A stretch of DNA of 64,000 nucleotides from Boseongicola sp. H5 (lineage in GTDB: Bacteria > Pseudomonadota > Alphaproteobacteria > Rhodobacterales > Rhodobacteraceae): contig JACNMN010000011.1 of the NCBI GenBank assembly GCA_020622165.1, forward strand, positions 1-64,000. The letters are read 5' to 3'. A program made the position numbers and the translations under genes. Every line of letters begins with the position of its first letter. Positions within the stretch are counted from its first letter, which is position 1. The notes beneath the pieces were generated by a model, which made no database searches, was not told where the DNA came from, and saw only the letters and a program-made list of their open reading frames with translations. Positions 41,973 to 53,157 of the stretch are shown in pieces.

Positions 41973-44900
41973 TCAGAACTCAAGTTCGAACCCCGCCTCG
42001 ATCCCGATGCTGAGACGGCCATCCGCGCTGCCGATGCCGTCGAGATAGGCACGCGCCCGAGAGGTCAGCCCGTGCCCGTTGTCGAACGCATAGCCCAGAT
42101 CGATCCTGCCCCGCGCCGTTTCCCCCTCCCGCACGAACGCCTGCGCCGCGCCCTGCCCCTCCGCCCGGGACCAGATCCCGGACATACCCCAGTTGATCGT
42201 CAGATCACCCGCATCCCACGCCACCGGCATTTCGAAATCCACTCCGAGCGCCAGTTCGCTCAACCGCACCTCCTGCCGGGGGATGCGCGCGCCGAAGCCG
42301 TCCCGGTAGGTCTCCTGCGTGTCGCGGACATGGCTGAAGGTGAGACTGGGCAGGGTGCTCACGCGCGCCCCGTGATAGGCGCCCGTGATGCCCAGCATGG
42401 CCAGCCAGCGTTCGCCGTCGAACCGGTCGGCCCCCCCGCCCGCAGGGCGGATCTCGTTCCGCGTCCGTCCGTAAAGCAGGCGACCTTCCACATAAAGCGG
42501 CTGGCTGCGGACCTGCGCGGCGAAATACGGGCCGATCAACCAGCCCGTCCCGGAAAGGCTCATCCCGCCAGCAGTGGTCATTTCGGCCTGATCGAATTGC
42601 AGCATCGCGCCCAGAATGGCCGTCTCACCCAGATCCCAATGGCTGCCGAACACCGCCAGCGCATAGGTGGTTCCCCACCCGGCATCGTCTTCGCTGCGCG
42701 CGCCTTGAAGCGACATCCAGACCGGCCCGCGCCCTGCGGTCCGAAGCGCGAAATCGGCGTGCCCCCGGGTGACCGACGCGGCCATGCGCCCGCCCTCCCG
42801 CCCGGTGAGAAAGCCGGTCAGCCCCGGTTGATTGGCGATCAGGTCGCGCGATCTTGCGGCCAGAAACGCCGCGATATCCTCGCGCGGGTCCGGCCCCTCC
42901 ACCACCTCCACGCTCAGGGCCATGGGCATGGAGGGCTCGCCCGAGCCGTCCCGGGCCGCGCCATCCGCCACCGAGAGCGTCACTGCCCCCTGCCCGTCCG
43001 GCGTGATCGTCACACTGAAGACCCTCGGGCCGCCGGAAAACTGGCTGGCAACCGCGTGGTCCAGCACGATATCGGCGGGCTCGAAGCCGTAGACCTCTTC
43101 CGAAAAGGTGAAGATCAGAGGCACCGGCTGCCCGCGGCGCAGCGGATCGGGCAGCCCGGTGATCTGCAAGGAGGGCCGGGTGCCGTCAGGCCGCATCTGA
43201 AAGAGCGGGGACGCAAGGCTGGCATGGCCCGCCGCGTCCATCGCCGCGCTCGCAGGCAGAAAGACGGAGTGGTCTGCCATCCGCGCGGTGACCTGCACGG
43301 AATAGGCGGCCCCGCCGCCCGCAAGCCCCGCCAGATCGGCGCCGGATGTCTGAAAATCGCCAAGCGTCAGCCCCGTGACCGGTTCGGAGAATGTCACCGC
43401 CAGACTATAGGGCGTACCCGGCGCCGCCGGTATCCCCGACAGCGTGACACCTGGCGCCGTCAGATCGGCCAGCAGCTCGACCGATACGGCCCCGTTTCCG
43501 AGCCCGGCCAGATCCACCCCCCCACCGGCCGCCACGGCAAGCCGGACAGGGCCGTCCGCGTCGGGCGTCACCGTCACCTCGTAGCGGTCATCGCTGCCGG
43601 AAAAGCCCGACAGTTGCGCATTGTCGGTGGACAGGTCGGCCAGGGTGAAGCCTAAAACGGGCTCGCTGAAGCGGATGGTCGCCCGTGCGGCCCCGGTGAT
43701 CGGGTCCGGCAGCCCGTCAATCGTGACGACAGGGGCATTCAGATCGGCATATGTGTTCAGACTTGCCGCATCGGTGCCGTTCCCGGCCGCATCCAGCGCG
43801 GCATCGGCAGCAAGACCGATCACCACCGGCCCTTCCGACCGGGGCGTGATACGGACGGTATAGCTGGCTCCGGCACCGGCAAAATCCGAGATATCCGCAT
43901 TCGTCGCCGCGATATCGGCAGGCTCGAACCCGTTGACCGGCTCCGAGAAGCCGAAGGTCGCCGTGAAGGGCCCTGCCACCACGGGCCCCGCACCGCTTAT
44001 GACCACGACCGGGCGGCTGACATCGGCCATGGCGCTGAGATCGGCGGAGGGTCTGTTGGCATGTCCGGCGGCATCTACCGCGGCGGCGGCCCGCACGCGG
44101 AGCTTGACCGGCCCATCCCCCTGCGGCGTCAGTGTCACGCTATAAGACGAGGCCCCTCCCTCCAGAGCGCTGAGTTCGGCATTGCTGACGGCCAGCCCCG
44201 CCAGATCGAAGCCGGTCACCTGCTCGTCAAAGCGGATCTGCACGGTAACCGGCCCCGTGATCAGATCGGGCAGGCCCGTCAGAACCGCGCCGGGCCCGGA
44301 GAGATCGGCCACCGCGCGCATCTCCGCCGACGCAAGCGAGCCGTTGCCCGCGCCGTCGACAGCCGCCCCGGCGGGAAGCCCGATCGCAACCGGGCCGTCC
44401 GCGTCCGGTGTGACGGTTGCGCTGTAGCTGGCACCGCTGCCCGCAAACCCGGACAGCCGCGCATTGCTCAAGGCGATGTCGCCCGCGTCGAAGCCCGTCA
44501 CCGGTTCCGAAAACGCGATGTCCACGACCGCAGGGCCTGTGAGGGTCGGCGGCAGCCCGGTGATGGTTCCATTCGGCGCGGTCCTGTCGGAGCGGCGTGA
44601 AAACCCGGCTGCGGCGAAAGAGAGGTTGCCGGCGCCGTCAAGTGCCGCACCCGCGCCGATTTCCAGACGGATCGGACCGTCACCCGTCGGTGCAAGTGTC
44701 ACGCCATAAAGCGCACCGCTGCCGGAAAACCCGGACAGGGTCGCGCCGCTCACCTCAAGATCGCCGATATCGAACCCGCCGACCGGTTCATCGAACCGGA
44801 TCGCAACCGGGATCGAGGCCGCATTGGTGGGCTCGGGCGCGGTGCTGTCGATCTCCACGCCGGGGCGGGTGTTGTCGAGCACGATCTCGCGTTCATCCGC

Positions 44901-47900
44901 GCCGCGGACGGCAAGCTCGCCCAACGGGTTGCCCGCCAGATCGGCAATATCGCGCGAAGCGGCAAAGCCGAGGGTCACGGCCCCGGTCAGATCCGGAATA
45001 TCGCCGCCGGAGATATCGACCTCGTAGATCCGTGCCGACACGCGCAGCACATCGACCGTCGTCGGGGTTGCCCCCTGAAAGCTCAGATCGCCCGCATCGA
45101 CGCCGGTCACATCCTCGTCAAAGGTCACGCGCCAGCGCAGTTGATCGGCATTGCCGGGCAGGCTTGGCGGGGTCAGCCGGACGATGGCCTCGATCCTGGG
45201 TCCGCTCAGATCGGGCGCATAGACCCGCGAGAGGCTGCGCGCCGCCGACGGATTGCCCGCCTGATCCCGAAACGCGCCCTCGGGCAGCGTCACCGTCACC
45301 GGGCCGGGCGCGGCGGGCGTGATCGTGATCTCCTGCGTCAATGCATCGGTCCGGCTTTGGCCGGTGACCGTCCCGTTGGACAGATCAAGCACCGAGGCGT
45401 CGAACCCCGTCAGCGGCTCATCGCTTTGCATCACGACGCGCAGATCCCCGGTCGCAAACGGCTCCGGCGTGGTGGAGCCGAGGCCGATCACCGGCGGGCT
45501 GTGATCTAGGTCGGCCCAGTTGTCGGGTGCGGGCAGATGATCGGCCATCCCACCCAGCAACAGGCTGTTCCCGGCGGCATCGACGATGCGGCGCCCGGGG
45601 GCGAAATCCAGCGTCACACGGCCCGTCAGCGTGGCCAGATCGCCACCGGAGGCTTCGATCCGGTAGAGGCTCTCTCCCAGCGCCGTGACGGCCAGCCCGG
45701 CGGTACTGCCCGACAGGACGAAATCGGCCGCATCCACGCCGCTGACCGGCTCGCTGAAGACAAGCTGCCAGCTCAGCCGGTCGGCGTTGCTGGGATGGGT
45801 GGTGGGGAAGACCCGCGTGATCCCCGCCAGCCTCGGTGTTTCCGGGTCGAAGCGCCGCGACAGGCTGACCGGTCCGGCATTGCCCAGCCCGATTTCGTCG
45901 CGGAAGGCCCCCGCAGGGACGCGCACCTCCACCTGCCCCGGCCCCCCCGGCGCGATCCGGATCACGGCGCTCTGCACGTCGGGATAGCTGATATCGCGGA
46001 GCGACCCGTTTGCGATCTGGAGCGCGGGCGTGGTGCCCGGATCGAAGACCATAGGTTTGCTGAAGGCCAGGTGCACCAGCATCTCCCCGGTGGCGAAGGG
46101 GCTTGTGGTCGGCGAACTGGCGACGATGACGGGTGCGGTGTTGTCCACCCGCCATGCAGCTCCGCCGGGTGCCGCCCCTAGGTGGTGCAGGGTCCCGACC
46201 GGCATCGCATTGCCGGCCCCGTCACGGATATCTGCCCCGGCGGCAAAGCCAAGCGTCACCGTGCCCGTCAGCCCTGCCAGATCCCCGCCCGAAACGCGAA
46301 CCCGCGCCAGATCGGGGCGCACCGGATCGACCGAGCTGATCACGGCGGTCGTACCCGACATGGTAAAATCCGCCGCGCCGAGACCGGTGACATCCTCGTC
46401 GAACACGATCTCCCATGTCAGAACATCCGCGCTCGTGACCGGCTCTGCGGGGCTGAGATAGCGGGCCTCGATCTGGGACGGGGCCGTGTTGTCAATCCGG
46501 ACCTCATAGCTGCCCGATGGCCGCGCCGGGTCGAGCGGGTTGCCCGCCACATCCGTGATCGCACCAAGATCGGTCAGATCCAGCGCCACCGTGCCATCCG
46601 GCAGATCGGCCAGATCGCCGCCCGAAAACGTCAGGTGATAGACCCGCGGCTGCACCCGTTGCGTCGCCGTCCGGAGCGCCGTGGTCCCGGTCAGCCCGAT
46701 CACGGCCCCGGCGACACCGATCATGTCCTCGGAAAAGGTCAGCGACCATGTCAGGCTGTCTGCATTGGTGAGCGCGGGGCCCAGGCGGTCGACCGATATC
46801 AGGCGGGGCGCGGTCATGTCGATCGTCCCGGTCGCGGGGTCCGAGGAGAAATTGCCATTGCCGGTCCCGTCGCGAACCGCGTCCCCGTCGACCGACACAC
46901 TCACCAGACCCGCGCCCACCGGCGTCGCGGTCGCGGAATAGACCGAGCCCGACAGGGCCGAGACCGCGCCCAGCGTCAGTGCGGGCGATGCGGTGATATC
47001 CTCCCGCGTGAAGCCGCTCACCGGCTCGGAGAATGTGAAGGTCAGCGTCACCGGTCCGCGCAGATACTCGGGCATGCCGGCGATCGTCACGGTTGGAGGG
47101 GTCCGGTCGACCGGCAGGCTGACCTCGCTCAGCGCCGCGCTCGGGTTTCCGGCGGCATCCATGGCGACGCCCCCAGCCACGGAGAGGCGCACGTCGCCGC
47201 CCGGCCCCGCCGTCACCCGGAACTCATAGCGCGCGCCGGCACCGCTGAACGCCGACAGGGTTGCGTTGACGGCTGTGATATCGCCGATGTCGAAACCTGT
47301 CACCGGCTCGTCGAAATCTATGGTCGCGGTGAAGGCATCGGTTATCTCGCCCGGCAGGCCCGACAGGGTCAGGACCGGGCCGGTATTATCGATGAGATAT
47401 CCCTCATCCGCCCCGATGGGCGCAAGATCGACAATCGGTGTCCCGGGCAGATCGGTGATATCGCTCGCCGCCGACAGGCGCAGGCTGACCGGCCCGTCCA
47501 ATGTCGCCAGATCCCCGCCCGACAGGGTGATGTCATAGCGCCGCGCATCGAGCGGTGTGACCGAAACCGCGGCAGTCGTGCCCTCCGCCACGAAATCCGC
47601 CGCATCCAGATTTGCGATATCCTCGTCGAACACCACCCGCCATGTCAGACGGTCCGCATTCGTCTGCGCCTCGGCCGGAGTGGCCCGGGTGATCGAGGCC
47701 AGCCGCGGCGCCCGACGGTCCGAGGTGATCTGCACCGCCGCAGACGCATTTCCGTTTCCCGCCGCATCGCGGACAGCGCCCGCCGCGATCTCCGCGCGGA
47801 TCGGGCCATCTGCCAGCGGAACCAGATCGAAGCCGTAACTCGTGCCCGCCCCCTGAAACCCTTCGAGCATTGCGCCGGTGACGGAGATATCGCCACCGGT

Positions 47901-49235
47901 CAGCTCGGCAAAGCCCGGCTCGCTCAGGCTGACGGTGACGGGGATCCGTGCCGCATTGCTCGGGTCGCTGACCGGGCTTGCAAGCGTGACGCCCGGGGCC
48001 GTCCGATCGGAGATCACCGAGAATTCCGGCGCGGGCAGGTTGCCCAGACCGGCCGCGTCCGTCGCGCGCCCCGCCGGCAGGGTCACGCGCAGCACCCCGT
48101 CGCCCGCGGGCAGCAAATTGGCGGCGTAACGGTCGGCACTGCCGGTGAGGTTGGCAATCGTGCCGCCGCTGACCACCAGATCGCCGGCTTCGAAACCCGT
48201 GACCGGCTCGGTAAAGCGGATCTCCAGCGGGATGGCGGCAAGTGCGCTCGCATCGCCCGCGTCGCTCAGGATCGTGACGCCGGGCCGGGTCGTGTCGAGC
48301 ATGTAGCCGGGTTCGTTCGCTCCGGTGGGCGTGAGGTCCGCGAGCGGATTGCCCGCCGCATCCGCGATATCCTGGGTCGGGACGAATTGCAGTGCAACCG
48401 GGCCATTTACAGCATCCAGATCGCCGCCCGCGGCGGTGACCCGGTAGATCCGGTCAGAAATCGCGCTGACCGAAAGGCCCGCCGAACTGCCACTCAGGCT
48501 GAAATCGCCCGCATCCAGGTTGCGCACATCCTCGTCAAAGCCGATCTGCCATGTCAGCGGCCCCGAGGAGACCAGCGCGTCGACCGGATCGTGGCGTTCG
48601 AGCGAGAGAACCCGGGGGGCTGTGATGTCGGCCGTGCCGGCGGAGGGCTCGAAACTCGTGGCCTGAAGCGTCGCGCTCTTGCTCTGGCCCGCGCCCGCCA
48701 CAAGGCTTTCCACCGGGATCGTGATCTCCACCGTACCACGGGTGTAGCGGGCCATGCAGCGATGGGCGTCCCCGTTCAAGGGCATGTCATAGGCCAGAAG
48801 ATAGAAACTGCCTCTGGAACTGCTGATCTGGACCGGCATGACCCCGGCGCAGGTGAAGCTGGCGGCGGTTACGTCGGCGGGCCTGATCCGCAAGGTGATC
48901 CGGTAGATGTCGTCGCGGGCGGCGAAGGTCTCAAGACTGATCAGGATCCCGTCGGAAGGGAGGGAAAAGCTGGTGTCGCAGACCCCGGCACCCAGATCGA
49001 CGCGCTGCGCAACCGCGCTCCCCGCCGTGCCGGCCGAGGTGGACGGGCATGCCAGGGTTTGCGCCTGCGCCCGGGCAAAGGGCGCCAGACAGGCCAGAAC
49101 CAGAAGCAACAGAAACCCCGCGCGGGCCCGGCTGCACACCTCAGGAATAGCCCGGTGCCGCAGCCGCCACGAAAGGTTCGGTTCACTCGTTACTTTATGA
49201 GGGCACGGGTCCGACAGCCCGTTTCTTCTCCCCAT
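41973..49235 (-). CDS. Giant Ig-like-repeat autotransporter/adhesin with C-terminal beta-barrel
   Basis: This is a 2,420-residue surface protein. ATG 49235 gives an extended signal sequence (hydrophobic core FLLLLVLACLAPFARA near residues 41-56). Then comes a unique N-domain with paired cysteines to about 190, followed by roughly twenty Ig-like repeats of about 80-100 residues to about 2,110. Two alternating repeat types are visible: one with WxxxFDEDVTGxDAxDF and GGDLATLTGxVTL, the other with FxEPVTGFDxGDI, LSGFSGSGxxY and DGPV. The last 305 residues (from DPREDIAAFL) form an autotransporter-type beta-barrel ending in FELEF with the terminal Phe expected for BAM insertion. It probably acts in cell or surface adhesion. 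Start choice is moderately sure. Confidence 0.85.
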   Translation of the reverse strand: MGRRNGLSDPCPHKVTSEPNLSWRLRHRAIPEVCSRARAGFLLLLVLACLAPFARAQAQTLACPSTSAGTAGSAVAQRVDLGAGVCDTSFSLPSDGILISLETFAARDDIYRITLRIRPADVTAASFTCAGVMPVQISSSRGSFYLLAYDMPLNGDAHRCMARYTRGTVEITIPVESLVAGAGQSKSATLQATSFEPSAGTADITAPRVLSLERHDPVDALVSSGPLTWQIGFDEDVRNLDAGDFSLSGSSAGLSVSAISDRIYRVTAAGGDLDAVNGPVALQFVPTQDIADAAGNPLADLTPTGANEPGYMLDTTRPGVTILSDAGDASALAAIPLEIRFTEPVTGFEAGDLVVSGGTIANLTGSADRYAANLLPAGDGVLRVTLPAGRATDAAGLGNLPAPEFSVISDRTAPGVTLASPVSDPSNAARIPVTVSLSEPGFAELTGGDISVTGAMLEGFQGAGTSYGFDLVPLADGPIRAEIAAGAVRDAAGNGNASAAVQITSDRRAPRLASITRATPAEAQTNADRLTWRVVFDEDIANLDAADFVAEGTTAAVSVTPLDARRYDITLSGGDLATLDGPVSLRLSAASDITDLPGTPIVDLAPIGADEGYLIDNTGPVLTLSGLPGEITDAFTATIDFDEPVTGFDIGDITAVNATLSAFSGAGARYEFRVTAGPGGDVRLSVAGGVAMDAAGNPSAALSEVSLPVDRTPPTVTIAGMPEYLRGPVTLTFTFSEPVSGFTREDITASPALTLGAVSALSGSVYSATATPVGAGLVSVSVDGDAVRDGTGNGNFSSDPATGTIDMTAPRLISVDRLGPALTNADSLTWSLTFSEDMIGVAGAVIGLTGTTALRTATQRVQPRVYHLTFSGGDLADLPDGTVALDLTDLGAITDVAGNPLDPARPSGSYEVRIDNTAPSQIEARYLSPAEPVTSADVLTWEIVFDEDVTGLGAADFTMSGTTAVISSVDPVRPDLARVRVSGGDLAGLTGTVTLGFAAGADIRDGAGNAMPVGTLHHLGAAPGGAAWRVDNTAPVIVASSPTTSPFATGEMLVHLAFSKPMVFDPGTTPALQIANGSLRDISYPDVQSAVIRIAPGGPGQVEVRVPAGAFRDEIGLGNAGPVSLSRRFDPETPRLAGITRVFPTTHPSNADRLSWQLVFSEPVSGVDAADFVLSGSTAGLAVTALGESLYRIEASGGDLATLTGRVTLDFAPGRRIVDAAGNSLLLGGMADHLPAPDNWADLDHSPPVIGLGSTTPEPFATGDLRVVMQSDEPLTGFDASVLDLSNGTVTGQSRTDALTQEITITPAAPGPVTVTLPEGAFRDQAGNPSAARSLSRVYAPDLSGPRIEAIVRLTPPSLPGNADQLRWRVTFDEDVTGVDAGDLSFQGATPTTVDVLRVSARIYEVDISGGDIPDLTGAVTLGFAASRDIADLAGNPLGELAVRGADEREIVLDNTRPGVEIDSTAPEPTNAASIPVAIRFDEPVGGFDIGDLEVSGATLSGFSGSGALYGVTLAPTGDGPIRLEIGAGAALDGAGNLSFAAAGFSRRSDRTAPNGTITGLPPTLTGPAVVDIAFSEPVTGFDAGDIALSNARLSGFAGSGASYSATVTPDADGPVAIGLPAGAAVDGAGNGSLASAEMRAVADLSGPGAVLTGLPDLITGPVTVQIRFDEQVTGFDLAGLAVSNAELSALEGGASSYSVTLTPQGDGPVKLRVRAAAAVDAAGHANRPSADLSAMADVSRPVVVISGAGPVVAGPFTATFGFSEPVNGFEPADIAATNADISDFAGAGASYTVRITPRSEGPVVIGLAADAALDAAGNGTDAASLNTYADLNAPVVTIDGLPDPITGAARATIRFSEPVLGFTLADLSTDNAQLSGFSGSDDRYEVTVTPDADGPVRLAVAAGGGVDLAGLGNGAVSVELLADLTAPGVTLSGIPAAPGTPYSLAVTFSEPVTGLTLGDFQTSGADLAGLAGGGAAYSVQVTARMADHSVFLPASAAMDAAGHASLASPLFQMRPDGTRPSLQITGLPDPLRRGQPVPLIFTFSEEVYGFEPADIVLDHAVASQFSGGPRVFSVTITPDGQGAVTLSVADGAARDGSGEPSMPMALSVEVVEGPDPREDIAAFLAARSRDLIANQPGLTGFLTGREGGRMAASVTRGHADFALRTAGRGPVWMSLQGARSEDDAGWGTTYALAVFGSHWDLGETAILGAMLQFDQAEMTTAGGMSLSGTGWLIGPYFAAQVRSQPLYVEGRLLYGRTRNEIRPAGGGADRFDGERWLAMLGITGAYHGARVSTLPSLTFSHVRDTQETYRDGFGARIPRQEVRLSELALGVDFEMPVAWDAGDLTINWGMSGIWSRAEGQGAAQAFVREGETARGRIDLGYAFDNGHGLTSRARAYLDGIGSADGRLSIGIEAGFELEF

Positions 49236-49438
49236 CCTGTCCCCAAGACGCTTAACCAACCGTTAAACAATCGTAAGAAACTGTTAATAAAGGATTAAAA
49301 GCGCCTGTTTTTCGGGCAGGAAAAATGCGGCGCTTGAGGAGAGGATCGGCGGGCTCGCCTCTTCCGGCACGCGGGGCGGCGGCGCGGGTGGCCGTCCGTC
49401 CCGGTCAGCGCGGCGGAGAGGGGCCCGGCATCGCGGTC

Positions 49439-49708
49439 TCAGGCGCCGCCGTTGCGCACGGTGCCGGCCAATGTGCCGATGAAAGCGGCATAGGCCTCCG
49501 GCGCGGGGGATTGGCCCGTAACCCATTGATAAAGATCGTGATCTGCCTCAGCCAGAACCGCTTCGAACAGGTCCAGCTCCGCGTCCGGGGCCGTTGCCAG
49601 ATGCGCCGCGGCCCATCCGCCAAGGATCAGATCCATCTCCTTGATGCCCCGGTGCTCGGCACGTATTTTCAGGCGCTTGATGCGGATATCGCGCGGTTCG
49701 GTCGTCAC
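49439..49708 (-). CDS. sdhE: Succinate dehydrogenase assembly factor SdhE (FAD assembly factor)
   Basis: This 89-residue protein contains IKRLKIRAEHRGIKEMDLIL (near residues 9-28). The RG(I/T)KE(M/L)D motif defines the SdhE/SDH5/YgfY family, which promotes covalent flavinylation of SdhA and FrdA. It is followed by a short helical bundle with LYQWVTGQSPAP near 58-69. It starts at GTG 49708, overlapping the TGA of the XRE gene (GTGA), so translation is coupled. Confidence 0.92.
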   Translation of the reverse strand: MTTEPRDIRIKRLKIRAEHRGIKEMDLILGGWAAAHLATAPDAELDLFEAVLAEADHDLYQWVTGQSPAPEAYAAFIGTLAGTVRNGGA

Positions 49709-50112
49709 ATCCGCCCCTCCGACAGAGCGAGCCTCAGGCGCTTCTCCAGCCGCCCGAGCTTCTCCGCGACCTGGGATTGCTGGCTGCGCAGGGTGCGCAT
49801 CTCGCTCAGCATCTCTTCGACGCCGGTCGGCAGAACCTCTTCGCGGTCGGGACCGTCCAGACCTTCGCCCTGCCCGGTCAGAAGCCACATGATCGACACG
49901 TTCAGAAGGCCCGCCACCATCTGCAACCTGTTGGCGCGTGGCTCGCTCTGGTCGTTTTCCCAGGCCTTGACGGTCTTGGGCTTGATACCCAGACGCCGCG
50001 CCAACTCCTCCTGGCCCAGTCCTGCCGCCTCGCGCGCGCCTGCAAGGCGGTCGCCGAAGGTTGCGGTGTCTTCGTCAAACCAGCTTGATCCGAGTATGGC
50101 CTCTTGGGTCAT
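49705..50112 (-). CDS. XRE-family HTH regulator with C-terminal coiled coil
   Basis: This 135-residue protein has a Cro/CI-type helix-turn-helix at about residues 19-75 (FGDRLAGAREAAGLGQEELA, then RLGIKPKTVKAWENDQSEPR). A C-terminal helix of about residues 95-132 (EEMLSEMRTLRSQQSQVAEK) has heptad character and may form a dimer. It is co-translated with sdhE. Regulation of sdhE or of the divergent aminotransferase gene is plausible but unproven. Confidence 0.87.
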   Translation of the reverse strand: MTQEAILGSSWFDEDTATFGDRLAGAREAAGLGQEELARRLGIKPKTVKAWENDQSEPRANRLQMVAGLLNVSIMWLLTGQGEGLDGPDREEVLPTGVEEMLSEMRTLRSQQSQVAEKLGRLEKRLRLALSEGRM

Positions 50113-50229
50113 GGGGTCTCCTGTTACGGTGTTGCAATCGGGATTTCGCGCCGGACATGCGCGCGGCTGCGCCGATCAAGACTTGATCGAGACGCGGCGC
50201 GACCCTAAGCATGGCCCTGCCCGTTGTAA

Positions 50230-51480
<1,251 letters not shown>

Positions 51481-51519
51481 AATCCACCCGGGGGGGGGTC
51501 GCGACCGCGTGAGCGGGTT

Positions 51520-52059
51520 TCACGGGCCCCCGTCTGCGCAGATTTCCATATCGTCGCCCCGAACCACGACATCCTGAAACGGGTGCTCCCGCAAAAGGCG
51601 GATGGCCGGGCAGGCGATCGGCTGCGACAGCCCGTCCCGGCACGCCATGACGTCGAGCGTCAGGGTCAGCCGCGCGCAACTGCTCTCCGCCTCGGGCGGC
51701 AAGGCGACAGCCCCGCGAAACTGCCCTCCGGTGGGGCCCGTCACCGTCACCACCACATCATGGGCATCGGAGGTCTGGCCATCCGCCCCCACAAAGCGGA
51801 CCTGCCCGTCAATGACGCGGAGGTCGGTGGTTTGCGCGATATAGAAGACGAGTTGCGACCGACATGGCGGAACAAGGCCAAAGGCATCGCCCTGCCCCAG
51901 GATGTTCAGCCGGGCAGGATCGGTGGTGCGGCGGGGCTCGCAGGCGGGGTATGGCGGCGGGTCGTCCTGAGCCAGCGCCTGCACTCCCGCCACGCAGCAG
52001 AGCGCGGCGGCAACCGAAACCAGCCTCCAACGGGTTCTTGCACCTGACCGTGTTCCCAT
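51520..52059 (-). CDS. Secreted hypothetical protein
   Basis: This 179-residue protein has an N-terminal signal peptide (basic residues then LVSVAAALCCVAGVQALAQ, cleavage near residue 31). The mature part contains six cysteines (CEP, PPCRS, SSCARL, MACRDG, IACPAI, EICAD), suggesting disulfides in a periplasmic or surface domain rich in beta strands. No family is recognised. It is a single gene, convergent with the aminotransferase gene. Confidence 0.65.
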   Translation of the reverse strand: MGTRSGARTRWRLVSVAAALCCVAGVQALAQDDPPPYPACEPRRTTDPARLNILGQGDAFGLVPPCRSQLVFYIAQTTDLRVIDGQVRFVGADGQTSDAHDVVVTVTGPTGGQFRGAVALPPEAESSCARLTLTLDVMACRDGLSQPIACPAIRLLREHPFQDVVVRGDDMEICADGGP

Positions 52060-52165
52060 CGCATCCCGGCCTGAAACGGCCGCCTGCCCGAAATCGGAGT
52101 ATCCGCGGCCCGCAGCGGAGCTCGCGACCAGCGCGGGCCCGTGGAAATCCGATCCTATCGCGGAT

Positions 52166-53059
52166 CTAGCAATAGCCCAATACCGGAAGCCGCATCATGG
52201 AGCCTGCGGATTTGCCGGAGCCTTCGGCCTCCATCGCCGCCACGATATGGCGGATGTCCCGGTCGAGAGGGATCGTCATGAGCGCCAGCAGCACCCATCC
52301 CAGACGGCGCCGCGTGGGGCGCACGGACCACCAGATATCGACGGTGGAGGTGCCGTTTGCGGCGGGCGTGACGGTCCAGCCGCCGATCATCTCGTCCAGC
52401 GGAAAGGGAAAGTCTTCGGCTTCGGCCCGGAAGCGAAGCACCACGGTGCGCGACGGGTCGTCCATCGAGACGACTTCTTCAGCCCAGCTCTGGCCTTGCT
52501 GATTGGTGCAGACCCGCACTGCGCCCGGTTCCGCAACGGATCCGCCCTCCAGCCGGGAGGCTTTCAGGCCCGTGCTGTAACGCGAGATCGACCCGAGGTC
52601 GCGAATAACCGCCCACAAGGCGTCGGGTTTCGCGCGGCTGTAAAGCCTGACGCAATGGCGATAGATACCCTCTTCGTCCTGTCCCTCGGCAAGTATGGTC
52701 CTGATCCCGCGCATCTGAAAAAACCCCAGCACGGCCACGACGGCGGCGACAAGCAGAACGATGAGCCGGCCATCGGCCGTCAGCAGGCCCGGGACCGCCA
52801 GCAGCGGCAAGGTGGAGGCCACCCACAGCAGATCGAGGCCCGAGATGATCAGCGCCCAGCCGATGCGGAGCCGGGCCAGAACGAAGGCGATCAATGCCCC
52901 AAAGCCCAGCAAGCCGACCCCGAGCACGGTCATGAACCAGCCCGGCAATGCGCCCATCGCCACCCCGATCTCTCGGCCCGAGACGATCAGTGCAACACCG
53001 CAAAGCGTTGAGAAAACGAGATTTGCCGTAAGAGCTGTACGTAAAGGTCGTGTGGTCAT
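52166..53059 (-). CDS. Membrane protein with C-terminal SRPBCC-like domain
   Basis: This 297-residue protein starts with four hydrophobic helices (about residues 10-28, 38-62, 67-90 and 100-118). Residues about 135-280 resemble an SRPBCC/START-like lipid- or ligand-binding domain (polyketide cyclase type): LYSRAKPDALWAVIRDLGSI near the start and GGWTVTPAANGTSTVDIWW further on. It is divergent from an HxlR regulator gene and shares the operator-like inverted repeat at 53125-53155. Function is unknown; co-regulation by HxlR is inferred. Confidence 0.7.
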   Translation of the reverse strand: MTTRPLRTALTANLVFSTLCGVALIVSGREIGVAMGALPGWFMTVLGVGLLGFGALIAFVLARLRIGWALIISGLDLLWVASTLPLLAVPGLLTADGRLIVLLVAAVVAVLGFFQMRGIRTILAEGQDEEGIYRHCVRLYSRAKPDALWAVIRDLGSISRYSTGLKASRLEGGSVAEPGAVRVCTNQQGQSWAEEVVSMDDPSRTVVLRFRAEAEDFPFPLDEMIGGWTVTPAANGTSTVDIWWSVRPTRRRLGWVLLALMTIPLDRDIRHIVAAMEAEGSGKSAGSMMRLPVLGYC

Positions 53060-53124
53060 CGGGGTCTCCTGCTTCGGCTGGCGGGCCCTGCGACACGGCG
53101 GAGCCCTATCTGAGTCTTTATTTT

Positions 53125-53155
53125 GAACTCAGCGAAACATGCGCTATCTGGGTTC
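53125..53155. promoter_or_regulatory. Inverted repeat upstream of the HxlR gene (candidate operator)
   Basis: GAACTCAG (53125-53132) and CTGGGTTC (53148-53155) form an inverted repeat with 7 of 8 pairs and a 15-base centre. It ends 2 bases before the hxlR-type start codon and lies in the divergent intergenic space with the SRPBCC gene. HxlR proteins bind such dyads as dimers of winged helices. Confidence 0.5.
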
Positions 53156-53157
53156 AC

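Noticed and set aside
46182-49298. 1,038-codon open frame antisense to the giant adhesin
   Set aside because: A shadow frame of the repeat gene: Arg-rich, periodic with the repeats on the other strand, and without family resemblance.
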